Shown: positions 8,495 through 16,952 of the stretch, piece by piece
Layout: every line of letters begins with the position of its first letter
Position numbering within the stretch: the first letter of the stretch is position 1
Assembly: GCF_014204625.1 (NCBI RefSeq)
Contig: NZ_JACHLU010000005.1
Location: forward strand, 1-64,000
Origin: Gillisella vitis
GTDB lineage: Bacteria > Pseudomonadota > Alphaproteobacteria > Rhizobiales > Rhizobiaceae
Length of the DNA: 64,000 bases
Direction: 5' to 3'
The notes under the pieces: generated by a model
The model's database searches: none
What the model saw: the letters and a program-made list of their open reading frames with translations, nothing else
What the model was told of the DNA's origin: nothing
Program-made: the position numbers and the translations under genes

Positions 8495-9415
8495 TCAAGC
8501 CTTTTGAGAAATCGTGTGAATACGGCCAGCAGTTTCATTGCCCACATAAATGCTGAAATTGCCAAGGGCGCTTTCCGCCGCAAAGCGGTTGAGAATATCG
8601 GCGGTTGGCGACCCCGATAAACCGGCCAAGGCGGATGGCGGGGTGAAATGACCGCACTTCACCACCCCTTCCCCAGCAAAGGCCCGATAGACAATATGCT
8701 GGCTGCCATCCGTCTTGTCTTCATAAACCGAATAGAGAAAACCGAGGGTGATGCTGAGGCCCGTTATCTCTTCCAGATGAGTTTTGAGATCCTGCAACGG
8801 ATCGCCACTCACAGCATCACAGCCCGGCAGGCTCTTGCCATTCTCACCCACCAGCAAAACCGCACCATCGCGCTCAACAACGGCACTCAAATACAAAGTG
8901 CCTTCGCTGGCCGCCGACACCGCCTTGGCATTCAGCGCAGGGGTAAAATAACCGCCGCGCACATAGCCAAGCCCGTTCAGTTCGCTCTTTTCAAACGCCT
9001 GCACACGACCCAGAAGAATAACGTGGTCGCCCGCTTCAACGACGCTTTCCAGAGCGCAATCAAACCAGGCCGAAACATTGGCAAACACCGGCGAACCATA
9101 AGGGCCAAGCTGCCAATCGACTGTCGCAAAGCGGTCTTCCACTGGGCGGGCGAAGGTGTTGGAAACGTCTTTTTGTGCATCTGAAAGAATGTTGACGGCA
9201 AAGCCTTTTGTCTCGGTCATCACCGTAAAATTGCGCGATGTCTTGGCCAGACACACCAGCAAGAGCGGCGGATCAAGCGAAACGGAGGTAAAGGAATTGG
9301 CGGTGAACCCAAGCGGCTTGCCATCCGGGCTGATGGTGGTCACCACCGTGACACCTGTTGCAAAAGCGCCAAAAGCATCGCGCAGGCTGCGTGGATCGAG
9401 CGATTGATCTGTCAC
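8495..9415 (-). CDS. flavin reductase with C-terminal Nudix-like domain
   Basis: NAD(P)H:flavin reductase of about 306 residues. Residues 10-165 are the DIM6/NTAB flavin-reductase fold (FATGVTVVTT, GFTANSFTSVSLDPPLL, RNFTVM). Residues about 172-250 look like a Nudix hydrolase fold (AVVERDGAVLLVG, SLPGCD, THLEEITGL, HIVYRAFAGEG), but the Nudix box lacks the catalytic Arg-Glu, so it is probably non-catalytic. The GTG start at 9415 is favoured: it has GGAGG seven bases upstream and overlaps the preceding stop as GTGA. It should supply reduced flavin to the adjacent LLM monooxygenase. Common single-domain reductases are about half this length. Confidence 0.85.
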   Translation of the reverse strand: MTDQSLDPRSLRDAFGAFATGVTVVTTISPDGKPLGFTANSFTSVSLDPPLLLVCLAKTSRNFTVMTETKGFAVNILSDAQKDVSNTFARPVEDRFATVDWQLGPYGSPVFANVSAWFDCALESVVEAGDHVILLGRVQAFEKSELNGLGYVRGGYFTPALNAKAVSAASEGTLYLSAVVERDGAVLLVGENGKSLPGCDAVSGDPLQDLKTHLEEITGLSITLGFLYSVYEDKTDGSQHIVYRAFAGEGVVKCGHFTPPSALAGLSGSPTADILNRFAAESALGNFSIYVGNETAGRIHTISQKA

Positions 9416-10248
9416 GATTGCACCTCCGGTAGGGCCAGCCATGCGGTCATAATGTCATGAACCTGCTTTGGCGCGGTAAGATTGACCATATGGCGATGTC
9501 CCTCAATGACCTGCGCCCAACCATGGATAGCCAGCGCTGCCATATCTTCGGCCATCAAAGCCGTGGAATTCGGATCACCAGAGCCAGTGAGAAACAAGGC
9601 CGGGCATGAGACACGCGGCAAACCATCGGCATAAGTCGCATCGCCATTGGCAAAGGCGGTATAAGCGGTGCGATAAGCATTCACATCCATCTGCCGCAAG
9701 CAATGTTCCGTCAGGGCGCGGGCTGCAAGGCTTACGGCATCATCGCCAAACCAGCGCTGAAGCGGCCCTTCAATATCAATGCCTTGACTGGCAATCGATG
9801 CCGCGCGGGCCAAAACGGCGGCCCTCGCCTGCGCATCACGGCGATAGACCCCATTGAGCAGTGCAACACGGCGAATGCGATTGCCAAAACTGACGGCAGC
9901 CCCACCTGCAATCAAGGCACCCATGGAATGACCCGCGAGATTGACCGGGCCAAGCTGCATGTCATCCATAAAGTCCCCAAGCCAGCCGACAAAATCCGGC
10001 AATTGGCTGTTTTCGGACAAAGGCGCACTCTTGCCATGACCAGGCATGTCCACGGCAATCACCCGATGGGTGCTTGAGAGACTTTCAATTTGCGGCCACC
10101 AGGCTTCAAGCCTCATGCCAACGCCATGAATCAGCACCAGCGGCTCACCGGCACCGCGCTCAACATAGGCAGCACCGCTCGCCGTAAACTGGCGCGCGTA
10201 GACCGGGAGGGGTGGAGCATCAGCATTCATCATCTGCGCCATCTCCAT
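9412..10248 (-). CDS. alpha/beta hydrolase
   Basis: Alpha/beta-fold hydrolase of about 278 residues. The oxyanion motif is HGVGMR (from 41), the nucleophile elbow GHSMG carries S108, and the late histidine is in EGHRHMVNL. The start is probably the ATG at 10248, with GGAG five bases upstream; a GTG just before it is also possible. It sits between the DUF1185 gene and the flavin reductase and overlaps the latter by the GTGA junction. In trigonelline- or pyrimidine-type pathways a hydrolase of this fold splits the ring-opened N-formyl/carbamoyl intermediate; that role is inferred here. Confidence 0.85.
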   Translation of the reverse strand: MEMAQMMNADAPPLPVYARQFTASGAAYVERGAGEPLVLIHGVGMRLEAWWPQIESLSSTHRVIAVDMPGHGKSAPLSENSQLPDFVGWLGDFMDDMQLGPVNLAGHSMGALIAGGAAVSFGNRIRRVALLNGVYRRDAQARAAVLARAASIASQGIDIEGPLQRWFGDDAVSLAARALTEHCLRQMDVNAYRTAYTAFANGDATYADGLPRVSCPALFLTGSGDPNSTALMAEDMAALAIHGWAQVIEGHRHMVNLTAPKQVHDIMTAWLALPEVQS

Positions 10249-10262
10249 CACCGCTCCGCCTC

Positions 10263-10865
10263 TTATACGCCAGCCGGATTGTTCAGATCCATCTCAAGAT
10301 CCTTCAGATCCTGATAACGGTCGCCAATGCGGTGATGCGGGCGACCACCCACGGATGCGCCAAGACCAATGACAATTTCATCGGCGGCGGGCGCATCAGG
10401 AATGGCGGTCTGAATGGTCAGATAATGGGAGCGACGGCCTTCATCATTCTTGTCCATCAGCGGAATCATGATCGGCGCATTGGCAGGGCCACGGGTGTTG
10501 CAAAAAGCAAGATAGGATTTGGCACCGACCGCCGTGCGGTAATGATTGCCAAAACGCAGGGTGTGGATCAGCGCCGAAGCATGTTCGATTTCGCCATCAA
10601 GACCGACAACGGCGGTTTTGCCATAGCCTTGCACGGCCTCGCCAGAGCCAACCGCATCAATAATCATCTTGGTCAAAAGTTCGCCGAGAACGGGTGCGCA
10701 AGCATGAATTTCAGGCTTCAAATCCTCAACAAAGCCGAGGCCAGCCCATGGGTTTTTGATAATCGCAAAGGCCGCATAAAGCTTCAGAGGTGTTGCGGCT
10801 TCCTTGCCCCCCTCGATCAGCGTTGTCTCGATTTGCAGGAACGTCTTGCGGATCTGGAGTGCCAT
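10263..10865 (-). CDS. DUF1185 / 'amino acid synthesis' family protein
   Basis: Protein of 200 residues resembling PF06684 (DUF1185, annotated as amino acid synthesis family), a family without a firmly established reaction. Conserved-looking segments are TTLIEGGKEA, AFAIIKNPWAG, GYGKTAVVGLDGEIEH and IVIGLGASVGGRPHHRIGDR. The ATG at 10865 has GAGG seven bases upstream; the open frame itself begins two codons earlier at TTG. It is the first gene of the enzyme operon, 27 bp downstream of the shared 16-bp operator. In the trigonelline pathway a conserved hypothetical protein assists the semialdehyde dehydrogenase step; this gene is a candidate counterpart, but that is inference. Confidence 0.75.
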   Translation of the reverse strand: MALQIRKTFLQIETTLIEGGKEAATPLKLYAAFAIIKNPWAGLGFVEDLKPEIHACAPVLGELLTKMIIDAVGSGEAVQGYGKTAVVGLDGEIEHASALIHTLRFGNHYRTAVGAKSYLAFCNTRGPANAPIMIPLMDKNDEGRRSHYLTIQTAIPDAPAADEIVIGLGASVGGRPHHRIGDRYQDLKDLEMDLNNPAGV

Positions 10866-10891
10866 GGTCAAACCTCAAATTTCACTGTTGA

Positions 10892-10907
10892 TATTATGGT
10901 ATGCCAA
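10892..10907. promoter_or_regulatory. putative GntR/FCD operator before the enzyme operon
   Basis: The 16-bp sequence TATTATGGTATGCCAA lies 27 bp before the DUF1185 start codon and is repeated exactly before the GntR gene (11779-11794). Its core TGGTATGCCA is a near-palindrome of the type bound by FCD-class GntR repressors. Confidence 0.7.
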
Positions 10908-11061
10908 GAAATTTTGGAGTCAAGCAACTTGTCGGAAAAGAATTATTTTTTCTTTTTAGGAAATTTTTACCCACAAAACGAAATCCCCCGGCATTGTACA
11001 CCGAGGCTGGATAAGGCCATTTTGAAGCCCGCAAATTGGACTGAAATCATCCTCAGACCGC

Positions 11062-11757
11062 TTAAGCGCTCTGGCGTTTTTTCAACGCGGCCTGCGCGAT
11101 TTCAGAAGCGCGGCGCACATGCTCAATTGCCGCCCGCTCTGCGGCTGCACCATCGCCACGCCGAATGGCATCAACCATTTTTTGCATCTGGGCTGGGCCT
11201 TCAACAGCGCGACCCTCTGTCTTGATGGTCATGGAGCGCAGGTGGTTGATGCGTACCGTCATCAGCTTGACCACATCCCAAGCAATGTGGCGTTCAATGC
11301 TGGTAAACAACGTCTGGTAAAATTGCGTGGTGCAGGCCAGAACATCAACCATATCGGCCCGTGCATAACCATCCCGGATCGATTGCAGCGCACCATCGAG
11401 CTGCTCGACCGTTGCAGGATCATGTTTCTCGGCACAGAGCCTTGCAGCCATGCCTTCCAACGCACCACGGATTTCGTAAATTTGACGGGCTTCATCGACA
11501 CCCAGATGCGCCACCATCGGTCCCTTGCTGGCAAGGTTGGAAACAAGCCCTTCCGATTCCAGATGGCGCAGCACCTCGCGCACAATGGTGCGGCTGACAC
11601 CCAGTTGAGCGCAAAGATCACGCTCCACCAACCGATCCCCGGGCTTGAAATGGCCGCTGAAAATCGCATCGCGCACCTTGTCCAACGCCAGCTCCCGCAG
11701 CGTCTTGCCGGGTCTTTCAACCCGGATTGCCCCCTCGCCCGCGAACTCCGCCATCAT
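11062..11757 (-). CDS. GntR-family transcriptional regulator, FCD subfamily
   Basis: Regulator of 231 residues. The N-terminal winged helix-turn-helix spans about residues 17-80 (DAIFSGHFKPGDRL, CAQLGVSRTIVREVL, LESEGLV). The C-terminal helical FCD ligand domain follows (QIYEIRGALEGMAARL, with the D/H metal ligands expected in this fold). It is transcribed in the same direction as the catabolic genes and lies just upstream of them, with an operator copy 21 bp before its own start, so autoregulation plus control of the enzyme operon is likely. Such regulators generally repress until a pathway metabolite binds. Confidence 0.88.
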   Translation of the reverse strand: MMAEFAGEGAIRVERPGKTLRELALDKVRDAIFSGHFKPGDRLVERDLCAQLGVSRTIVREVLRHLESEGLVSNLASKGPMVAHLGVDEARQIYEIRGALEGMAARLCAEKHDPATVEQLDGALQSIRDGYARADMVDVLACTTQFYQTLFTSIERHIAWDVVKLMTVRINHLRSMTIKTEGRAVEGPAQMQKMVDAIRRGDGAAAERAAIEHVRRASEIAQAALKKRQSA

Positions 11758-11778
11758 GCCACCTCTTACTGCGTTTAG

Positions 11779-11794
11779 TATTATGGTATGCCAA
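11779..11794. promoter_or_regulatory. putative GntR/FCD operator before the regulator gene
   Basis: Exact second copy of TATTATGGTATGCCAA, 21 bp upstream of the GntR start codon. Two identical 16-mers before the regulator and before its presumed target operon support autoregulation. Confidence 0.68.
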
Positions 11795-11829
11795 AAGCGA
11801 AGAAGATGACAAGGGCTTTGTAGAACAGA

Positions 11830-12336
11830 TCAGGCAAATTCCGCGCTCATCACTTCCAGCTCATGCCAAAGGCTTTCCGCAAAACCGCGCAGCACCAGAA
11901 GTTCAAACTGGTCTTCACCCGTACGGGACAGATTAACCGCAATGTGACCAATCAGGGTGGTGGCCCCCGCACCAATGGCAAATTGATCCGGGTGGAGATC
12001 AAGCGCCGTGCCTTTGGCCAGCACTTTGCGCACCGGCGCACCACTGATGCGGATCAGCACGCGACCGTGGCTTTGATCAACAATGAAAAAGCTGTCATCA
12101 AAGATCGGAAGGTCTTGATCGGCGGACCCCACGACAAACCATTGACCGGGGCCAGCGCTGCGCGCATCAAACCCTTGCGGCACCGCAGGCGGCGCATTGC
12201 CCGGCTTGCCCAACACGTGCAGCACCGTTGCCTCCTTCACACTCTCCAGTGTTACGGCACCAAATGTTTCAACGCTTTTGTCCGCCAGCGCTGCCCGGCG
12301 AAGAATTGGAAATTCAGAAAGAGCGGTTTTAAACAT
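11830..12336 (-). CDS. soxG: sarcosine oxidase-type gamma subunit (N-methylglutamate dehydrogenase subunit)
   Basis: Gamma subunit of a heterotetrameric sarcosine-oxidase-type enzyme, about 168 residues. The sequence has the SoxG pattern of a short GCV_T-like fold (PQGFDARSAGPGQWFVVG, HGRVLIRISG, TALDLHP, HIAVNLSRTGEDQFELLVLRGFAESLWH). The ATG at 12336 overlaps the end of the alpha-subunit gene by 8 bases; an ATG at 12348 is the alternative. It is the last gene of soxB-D-A-G. With the neighbouring glutamate-synthase-like genes, the complex is better read as N-methylglutamate dehydrogenase (mgdC/D-type) than as a free-standing sarcosine oxidase. Confidence 0.85.
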   Translation of the reverse strand: MFKTALSEFPILRRAALADKSVETFGAVTLESVKEATVLHVLGKPGNAPPAVPQGFDARSAGPGQWFVVGSADQDLPIFDDSFFIVDQSHGRVLIRISGAPVRKVLAKGTALDLHPDQFAIGAGATTLIGHIAVNLSRTGEDQFELLVLRGFAESLWHELEVMSAEFA

Positions 12337-15292
12337 GAAGCTTCTCATTGTTGGGATCAACAAACACCGGGCTGACTAATTTCGCAGGCGTGAACTCGTT
12401 CCGAAGGCCATTCCACGCCAGCACCTCCTCGCCATGGCGGGCGGCACCGCCCTTCACCAGCGCAAGGCCAATGGTGGAATTGAGATGCGGCGAGAAGCAT
12501 GAGGACGTGATATACCCCTGATCATTTTCCAGCGTCGGCTCCGCATCCTTCTTCAGAATATGCGCTCCGGTTTTGAAGGATGTTGCCGCATCCAGCGGCA
12601 TGACCCCCACCAATTGCGGACGGTCAGCATCGGTCAGTCCTTCGCGGTTGAGCATATGTTTGCCGATGAAATCGGGTTTGGTGCTGCTCACCATTTTGGC
12701 AAAGCCGAGATCGGCAGGGACCACGGTGCCATTAATCTCATTATGGGTGACATGGCCTTTTTCAATGCGCAAGACTGAGAGCGCCTCAATACCATAGGGC
12801 TGAATGCCGTGTTCCTCGCCCGCCAGCATCACCGCATCAGCGATACTCTCACCATAATCCGCAGGCACAGCCAGCTCAAATGCCAGTTCGCCGGAGAAGG
12901 AAATGCGGAACAGCCGCCCCTTCAGCCTGCCGCCCAGCAAAGACACTTCCTTTGCTGCCAGATAGGGGAAGTCCTCGTTGGAAATGTCATCATCCACCAG
13001 CGTTTGCAGAATGGCGCGGGATTTTGGCCCAGCCACCGCCATTTGCGCCCATTGATCAGTCACAGATGCCAGCCGCACATCCAGTTCCGGCCAATGTACT
13101 TGGGCGCAAAATTCCAAATGGTTCAGCACAGCGGCGGCATAAGCCGTGGTGGTGGTCATGAAATAACGATTTTCATCCATGCGGCTGGTGGTGCCGTCGT
13201 CATAGATAAAGCCATCTTCACGCAGCATCAGCCCATAGCGAGCCTTGCCAACAGGGAGTTTCAAAAAGGCGTTGCAATAGACACGATTGAGAAACTCCGC
13301 CGCATCCGGCCCACAGACCTCGATTTTTCCCAGCATGGACACATCGCAAATACCGGCGTTGGTTCTAACGTTTTTCACCTCGCGGTCTACGCTTTCGCGC
13401 CAGCCATTTTCCCCGGATCTGGGGAACCATGCAGAGCGATACCACAGGCCTGTTTCCACAAAGGTCGCGCCATTCTTGGCTGCCCAATCATGCAAAGGGG
13501 ATTTGCGCACCGGCTGAAAATGCTTGCCATGCGATGCGCCCGCCAGCGCACCAAACGACACAGGCGTGTAGAAGGGCCGAAATGTTGTGGTGCCAACATC
13601 GGCAGGCGATATGCGCCGGGCTTCCGCCAACAAGCCTATGGCATTGACATTGGAGAGCTTACCCTGATCGGTTGCCATGCCATTGGTGGTGTAGCGCTTG
13701 GCAAGCTCCACATGGCCATAGCCTTCCTGCACCGCAAGGCCGAGATCCTTGGTATGGACGTCGTTTTGGAAATCCACAAACGCCTTGCTCTTGATGCCGG
13801 GAATGGACCAGACTGGCTTTGCTGGTGTGGGGATAATCTCACCCTCAACACTTGGCAGTTCAAATGGGGGGATTACAAAACCCAGTACGTCAAGCGCCAG
13901 TTTCGCCTGCTCCAGCCCGGAAAGCATTGCCGCAGCAATGCCAAAGACACCCGACGCTGAACCCGCCAAAACCAGATTGGTCAAGCCCTCCGGAGCCAGA
14001 AAGGCCGAGTGCTCGTCCGACCACCGTGGCTTACCACCTCTGTGGCAGGCAAGATGAATGATCGGAGAAAACCCACCCGACATGGCGAGACTATCTACTT
14101 CAAGCCGTTCCAACTGGCCTTCGCGCCAAAGATCCAACCCCTCAACAGATTTGCCGCCATGGACATTGCTGACCAAACCGCCACGCACCAATCGCGCCTT
14201 GCCCTGATAAGCAATCGTGGCATCGCGGCGGCTATCAATCAGGGCCGTCACGCGAACCCCTGCGGCTTCAAGGTCCGCCGCCAGTGCGTAACCGCTGTCA
14301 TTGGTGGTGAAGATGGCGGTCTTTTTGCCCGGCGCGACGCCATAGTGATTGAGATAACGGCGCATGGCTCCGGCCATCATTACACCGGGAATATCATTGC
14401 CGCCAAACACCAGTGGGCGCTCTTCGGCACCCGTGGCCAAAATGGCTTTCTTCGCCGCAATGCGCCATAGGCGCTCTACCGGGCGGTTGGCGGCAGGCTC
14501 TGCCACGTGCTTTTGCACCCGCTCTACGGCACCAAACACATTGCCATCATACCAGCCGAAAGCGGTGGTGCGGGCAAGGATTTGCACATTTGGCAGCGCT
14601 TCCAGCTCTGCCTGTGTGGTAGCGACAAAATCAGAGGCAGCAACACCATTGATCAATGATGTTTCTGCCAAAAGACCGCCACCAAGCTGCGCCTGTTCAT
14701 CCAGCAGAATAACCCGCGCACCAGCGCGGCCAGCAGCGAGAGCCGCCATCAAGCCCGCTGCACCCGCACCAATCACCAATAGGTCACAATGCGCCCAGCA
14801 TTTCTCATAGGCGTCGGGGTCGGCTTCATAGCTGGCTTTGCCAAGGCCAGCGGCCTTGCGGATCACTGGCTCATAGAGTTTTTCCCAGAATTTCGCGGGC
14901 CACATGAAGGTTTTATAGTAAAAACCCGCAGATAAGAACGGCGACAGCAGGCTGTTGACAGCACCAATATCATGCTCAAGGCTTGGCCAGCGGTTTTGGC
15001 TGTTGGCTTCAAGACCAGCATAAAGCTCCTGCATGGTAGCGCGGGTGTTTGGCTCGGTGCGCCCACCTCGGCCAATGGTCATCAACGCATTGGGTTCTGC
15101 GGCACCCGCTGTCAGAATGCCACGCGGGCGGTGATATTTAAAACTGCGGCCCACCAATTGCTGGCCATTGGCCAATAGCGCAGAGGCCAGCGTATCGCCC
15201 GCAAAACCGCTCATGGCTTTGCCATCAAAGGTGAAGGCAAGCGCGGTTGTGCGATCCACCAGACCGCCGCTTTTCAGACGATAGGATGTCAT
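12329..15292 (-). CDS. soxA: sarcosine oxidase-type alpha subunit (N-methylglutamate dehydrogenase large subunit)
   Basis: Large subunit of 987 residues with the three expected parts. First is an N-terminal ferredoxin-like domain (FAGDTLASALLANG, FKYHRPRGI). Second is an NAD/FAD-type Rossmann region (LLVIGAGAAGLMAALAAG near 172). Third is a C-terminal aminomethyltransferase/GCV_T-like domain that handles the folate-bound C1 unit (DVSMLGKIEV, RKGLMLREDG-like, YGIEALSVLRIEKGH). In the known enzymes this subunit passes the methyl carbon to tetrahydrofolate as methylene-THF. Its ATG overlaps the soxD stop (ATGA). The family is usually about 960-1000 residues, so it is full length. Confidence 0.92.
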   Translation of the reverse strand: MTSYRLKSGGLVDRTTALAFTFDGKAMSGFAGDTLASALLANGQQLVGRSFKYHRPRGILTAGAAEPNALMTIGRGGRTEPNTRATMQELYAGLEANSQNRWPSLEHDIGAVNSLLSPFLSAGFYYKTFMWPAKFWEKLYEPVIRKAAGLGKASYEADPDAYEKCWAHCDLLVIGAGAAGLMAALAAGRAGARVILLDEQAQLGGGLLAETSLINGVAASDFVATTQAELEALPNVQILARTTAFGWYDGNVFGAVERVQKHVAEPAANRPVERLWRIAAKKAILATGAEERPLVFGGNDIPGVMMAGAMRRYLNHYGVAPGKKTAIFTTNDSGYALAADLEAAGVRVTALIDSRRDATIAYQGKARLVRGGLVSNVHGGKSVEGLDLWREGQLERLEVDSLAMSGGFSPIIHLACHRGGKPRWSDEHSAFLAPEGLTNLVLAGSASGVFGIAAAMLSGLEQAKLALDVLGFVIPPFELPSVEGEIIPTPAKPVWSIPGIKSKAFVDFQNDVHTKDLGLAVQEGYGHVELAKRYTTNGMATDQGKLSNVNAIGLLAEARRISPADVGTTTFRPFYTPVSFGALAGASHGKHFQPVRKSPLHDWAAKNGATFVETGLWYRSAWFPRSGENGWRESVDREVKNVRTNAGICDVSMLGKIEVCGPDAAEFLNRVYCNAFLKLPVGKARYGLMLREDGFIYDDGTTSRMDENRYFMTTTTAYAAAVLNHLEFCAQVHWPELDVRLASVTDQWAQMAVAGPKSRAILQTLVDDDISNEDFPYLAAKEVSLLGGRLKGRLFRISFSGELAFELAVPADYGESIADAVMLAGEEHGIQPYGIEALSVLRIEKGHVTHNEINGTVVPADLGFAKMVSSTKPDFIGKHMLNREGLTDADRPQLVGVMPLDAATSFKTGAHILKKDAEPTLENDQGYITSSCFSPHLNSTIGLALVKGGAARHGEEVLAWNGLRNEFTPAKLVSPVFVDPNNEKLHV

Positions 15293-15561
15293 GCGCGCAC
15301 CCCTTTGCGTGTTGATGCATCAAAGCTTGCGGAAATCTCGTGGCTTGCCGTGTCGCGGCACACCACAATCCAGCGGCGGCAACCGGATGTGTGGTGCCAA
15401 TATTCTTCATAGGCTCCACGGGGATTGTCGCGCAGGTAGACGTAATCGTGCCATACGTCTGGGCCAGCATCGGGCGCTGGGCGTGTAAGGGCCGCCCCCT
15501 TGATGGTGTATTCTTCTTTGGGTCGTGGCCCGCAATGGGGGCAGGGAATAAGGCTCGCCAT
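15289..15561 (-). CDS. soxD: sarcosine oxidase-type delta subunit
   Basis: Small zinc-binding subunit, 90 residues. The expected zinc ligands are all present: C7 and C10 in PCPHCG, then H57 and C61 in WHHTSGC, with the same H-x3-C spacing as in characterised delta subunits. It lies between soxB (11-bp gap) and soxA (ATGA overlap). It probably stabilises the heterotetramer. Confidence 0.92.
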   Translation of the reverse strand: MASLIPCPHCGPRPKEEYTIKGAALTRPAPDAGPDVWHDYVYLRDNPRGAYEEYWHHTSGCRRWIVVCRDTASHEISASFDASTRKGVRA

Positions 15562-15572
15562 AATCAGAATCC

Positions 15573-16823
15573 TTAGTGAAGGTTCGGCTGGGCACCCTGG
15601 CCCTTTTCATCGATGATATAGCAGCGTTCAAACCGATCCAGCCGGAAGGCACGCGCCGTTTCATGGCTCTCGCCCTTGGCGATCAGATGGGCGAAGCAAT
15701 AGCCCGAGGCAGGCGTGGCCTTGAAGCCGCCATAGCACCAGCCGGAATTGAGATAGAGATTGTCCAGATGCACCTTGTCGATGATCGGCGAGCCATCCAT
15801 GCTCATATCCATCACACCGCCCCAGCTTCGCAGCACCCGGATGCGCGACAAAGACGGAATCATCGCCTTGCCCGCCTCAGTCACATGCTCGACAGTGGCG
15901 AGATTGCCGCGCTGGGCGTAGGAATTATAGCCATCAATATCGCCGCCAAACACCAGACCACCCTTATCCGACTGGGAAACGTAGAAATGGCCTGCGCCAA
16001 AGGTGACGACACAATCGATAAAGGGTTTTAAGCCTTCCGAGACAAAGGCTTGCAGCACATGGCTTTCCATCGGCAGTTTCAGCCCGGCCATTTCAGCCAC
16101 GCGGGATGAATTGCCCGCTGCCGCCAGCGCCAGCTTGCCGCAACCGATAAAGCCACGGGTGGTTTCCACGCCCACCGCTTTGCCATTTTCACGGCGAATG
16201 CCCGTGACTTCGCAGTTTTGAATGATGTCCACCCCGTGAGTGTCCGCACCCCGCGCATAGCCCCAAGCCACGGCATCATGGCGCACCGTGCCGCCACGGC
16301 GCTGCATCAAGCCGCCTTGAATGGGGAATCGGGCATTGTCGTAATCCAGAAACGGCAGCATGGCTTTGATGGCGTCGCGGTCCAGCAATTCAGCATCCAC
16401 GCCATGCAGGCGCATGGCATTGCCCCGACGGGTATAGGCATCGCGCTGGGCATCGGAATGATAGAGATTGACCACGCCGCGCTGCGACACCATGGCGTTG
16501 AAATTGAAATCCTGCTCCAGCCCTTCCCACAGTTTCATGGAAAATTCGTAGAAGGGATTGTTACCCGGCAGCAGATAATTGGAGCGGATGATGGTGGTGT
16601 TACGCCCAACATTGCCAGAGCCGATATAGCCCTTTTCCACCACGGCGATGTTTTTGATGCCGAAGGTTTTGGAGAGGTAATAGGCCGTGGCCAGACCATG
16701 GCCGCCGCCGCCAACAATCACCACATCATAATGCGGCTTTGGCTCTGGCTGTCGCCAATGGGCGGCCCAGTTTTTATTGCCGCGAAGACCGTTCAGAAAA
16801 ATCGACAAAGCCGAATAGCGCAT
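15573..16823 (-). CDS. soxB: sarcosine oxidase-type beta subunit (flavoprotein dehydrogenase)
   Basis: FAD/FMN flavoprotein of 416 residues that oxidises the N-methyl group. The dinucleotide site is VVIVGGGGHGLATAYYL (from about 34). H182 in GGTVRHDAVAW is the candidate histidine for covalent FMN attachment as in heterotetrameric sarcosine oxidases. The open frame reaches 16874, but the ATG at 16823 (MRYSALSIFLNG) is the usual family start. It is first in the soxB-D-A-G operon and divergent from the glxA-like regulator, with 129 bp between the two start codons. Confidence 0.92.
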   Translation of the reverse strand: MRYSALSIFLNGLRGNKNWAAHWRQPEPKPHYDVVIVGGGGHGLATAYYLSKTFGIKNIAVVEKGYIGSGNVGRNTTIIRSNYLLPGNNPFYEFSMKLWEGLEQDFNFNAMVSQRGVVNLYHSDAQRDAYTRRGNAMRLHGVDAELLDRDAIKAMLPFLDYDNARFPIQGGLMQRRGGTVRHDAVAWGYARGADTHGVDIIQNCEVTGIRRENGKAVGVETTRGFIGCGKLALAAAGNSSRVAEMAGLKLPMESHVLQAFVSEGLKPFIDCVVTFGAGHFYVSQSDKGGLVFGGDIDGYNSYAQRGNLATVEHVTEAGKAMIPSLSRIRVLRSWGGVMDMSMDGSPIIDKVHLDNLYLNSGWCYGGFKATPASGYCFAHLIAKGESHETARAFRLDRFERCYIIDEKGQGAQPNLH

Positions 16824-16952
16824 GATGCCCGCTCGTTTCAGGATTGGGTGGACGGGGGGATGGCTTGTGACCACCGCACAGTGCTTCGAAGACTAGATGC
16901 TTCACACCAATTAAAATTGCACAAAAAAGACATTTAACGATATAAAAGGGAC

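Noticed and set aside
11830..16823. Plain heterotetrameric sarcosine oxidase acting on creatine- or glycine-betaine-derived sarcosine
   Set aside because: Not excluded, but the adjoining mgsABC-like and type III synthetase genes fit the N-methylglutamate pathway better, so it is kept as the alternative only.
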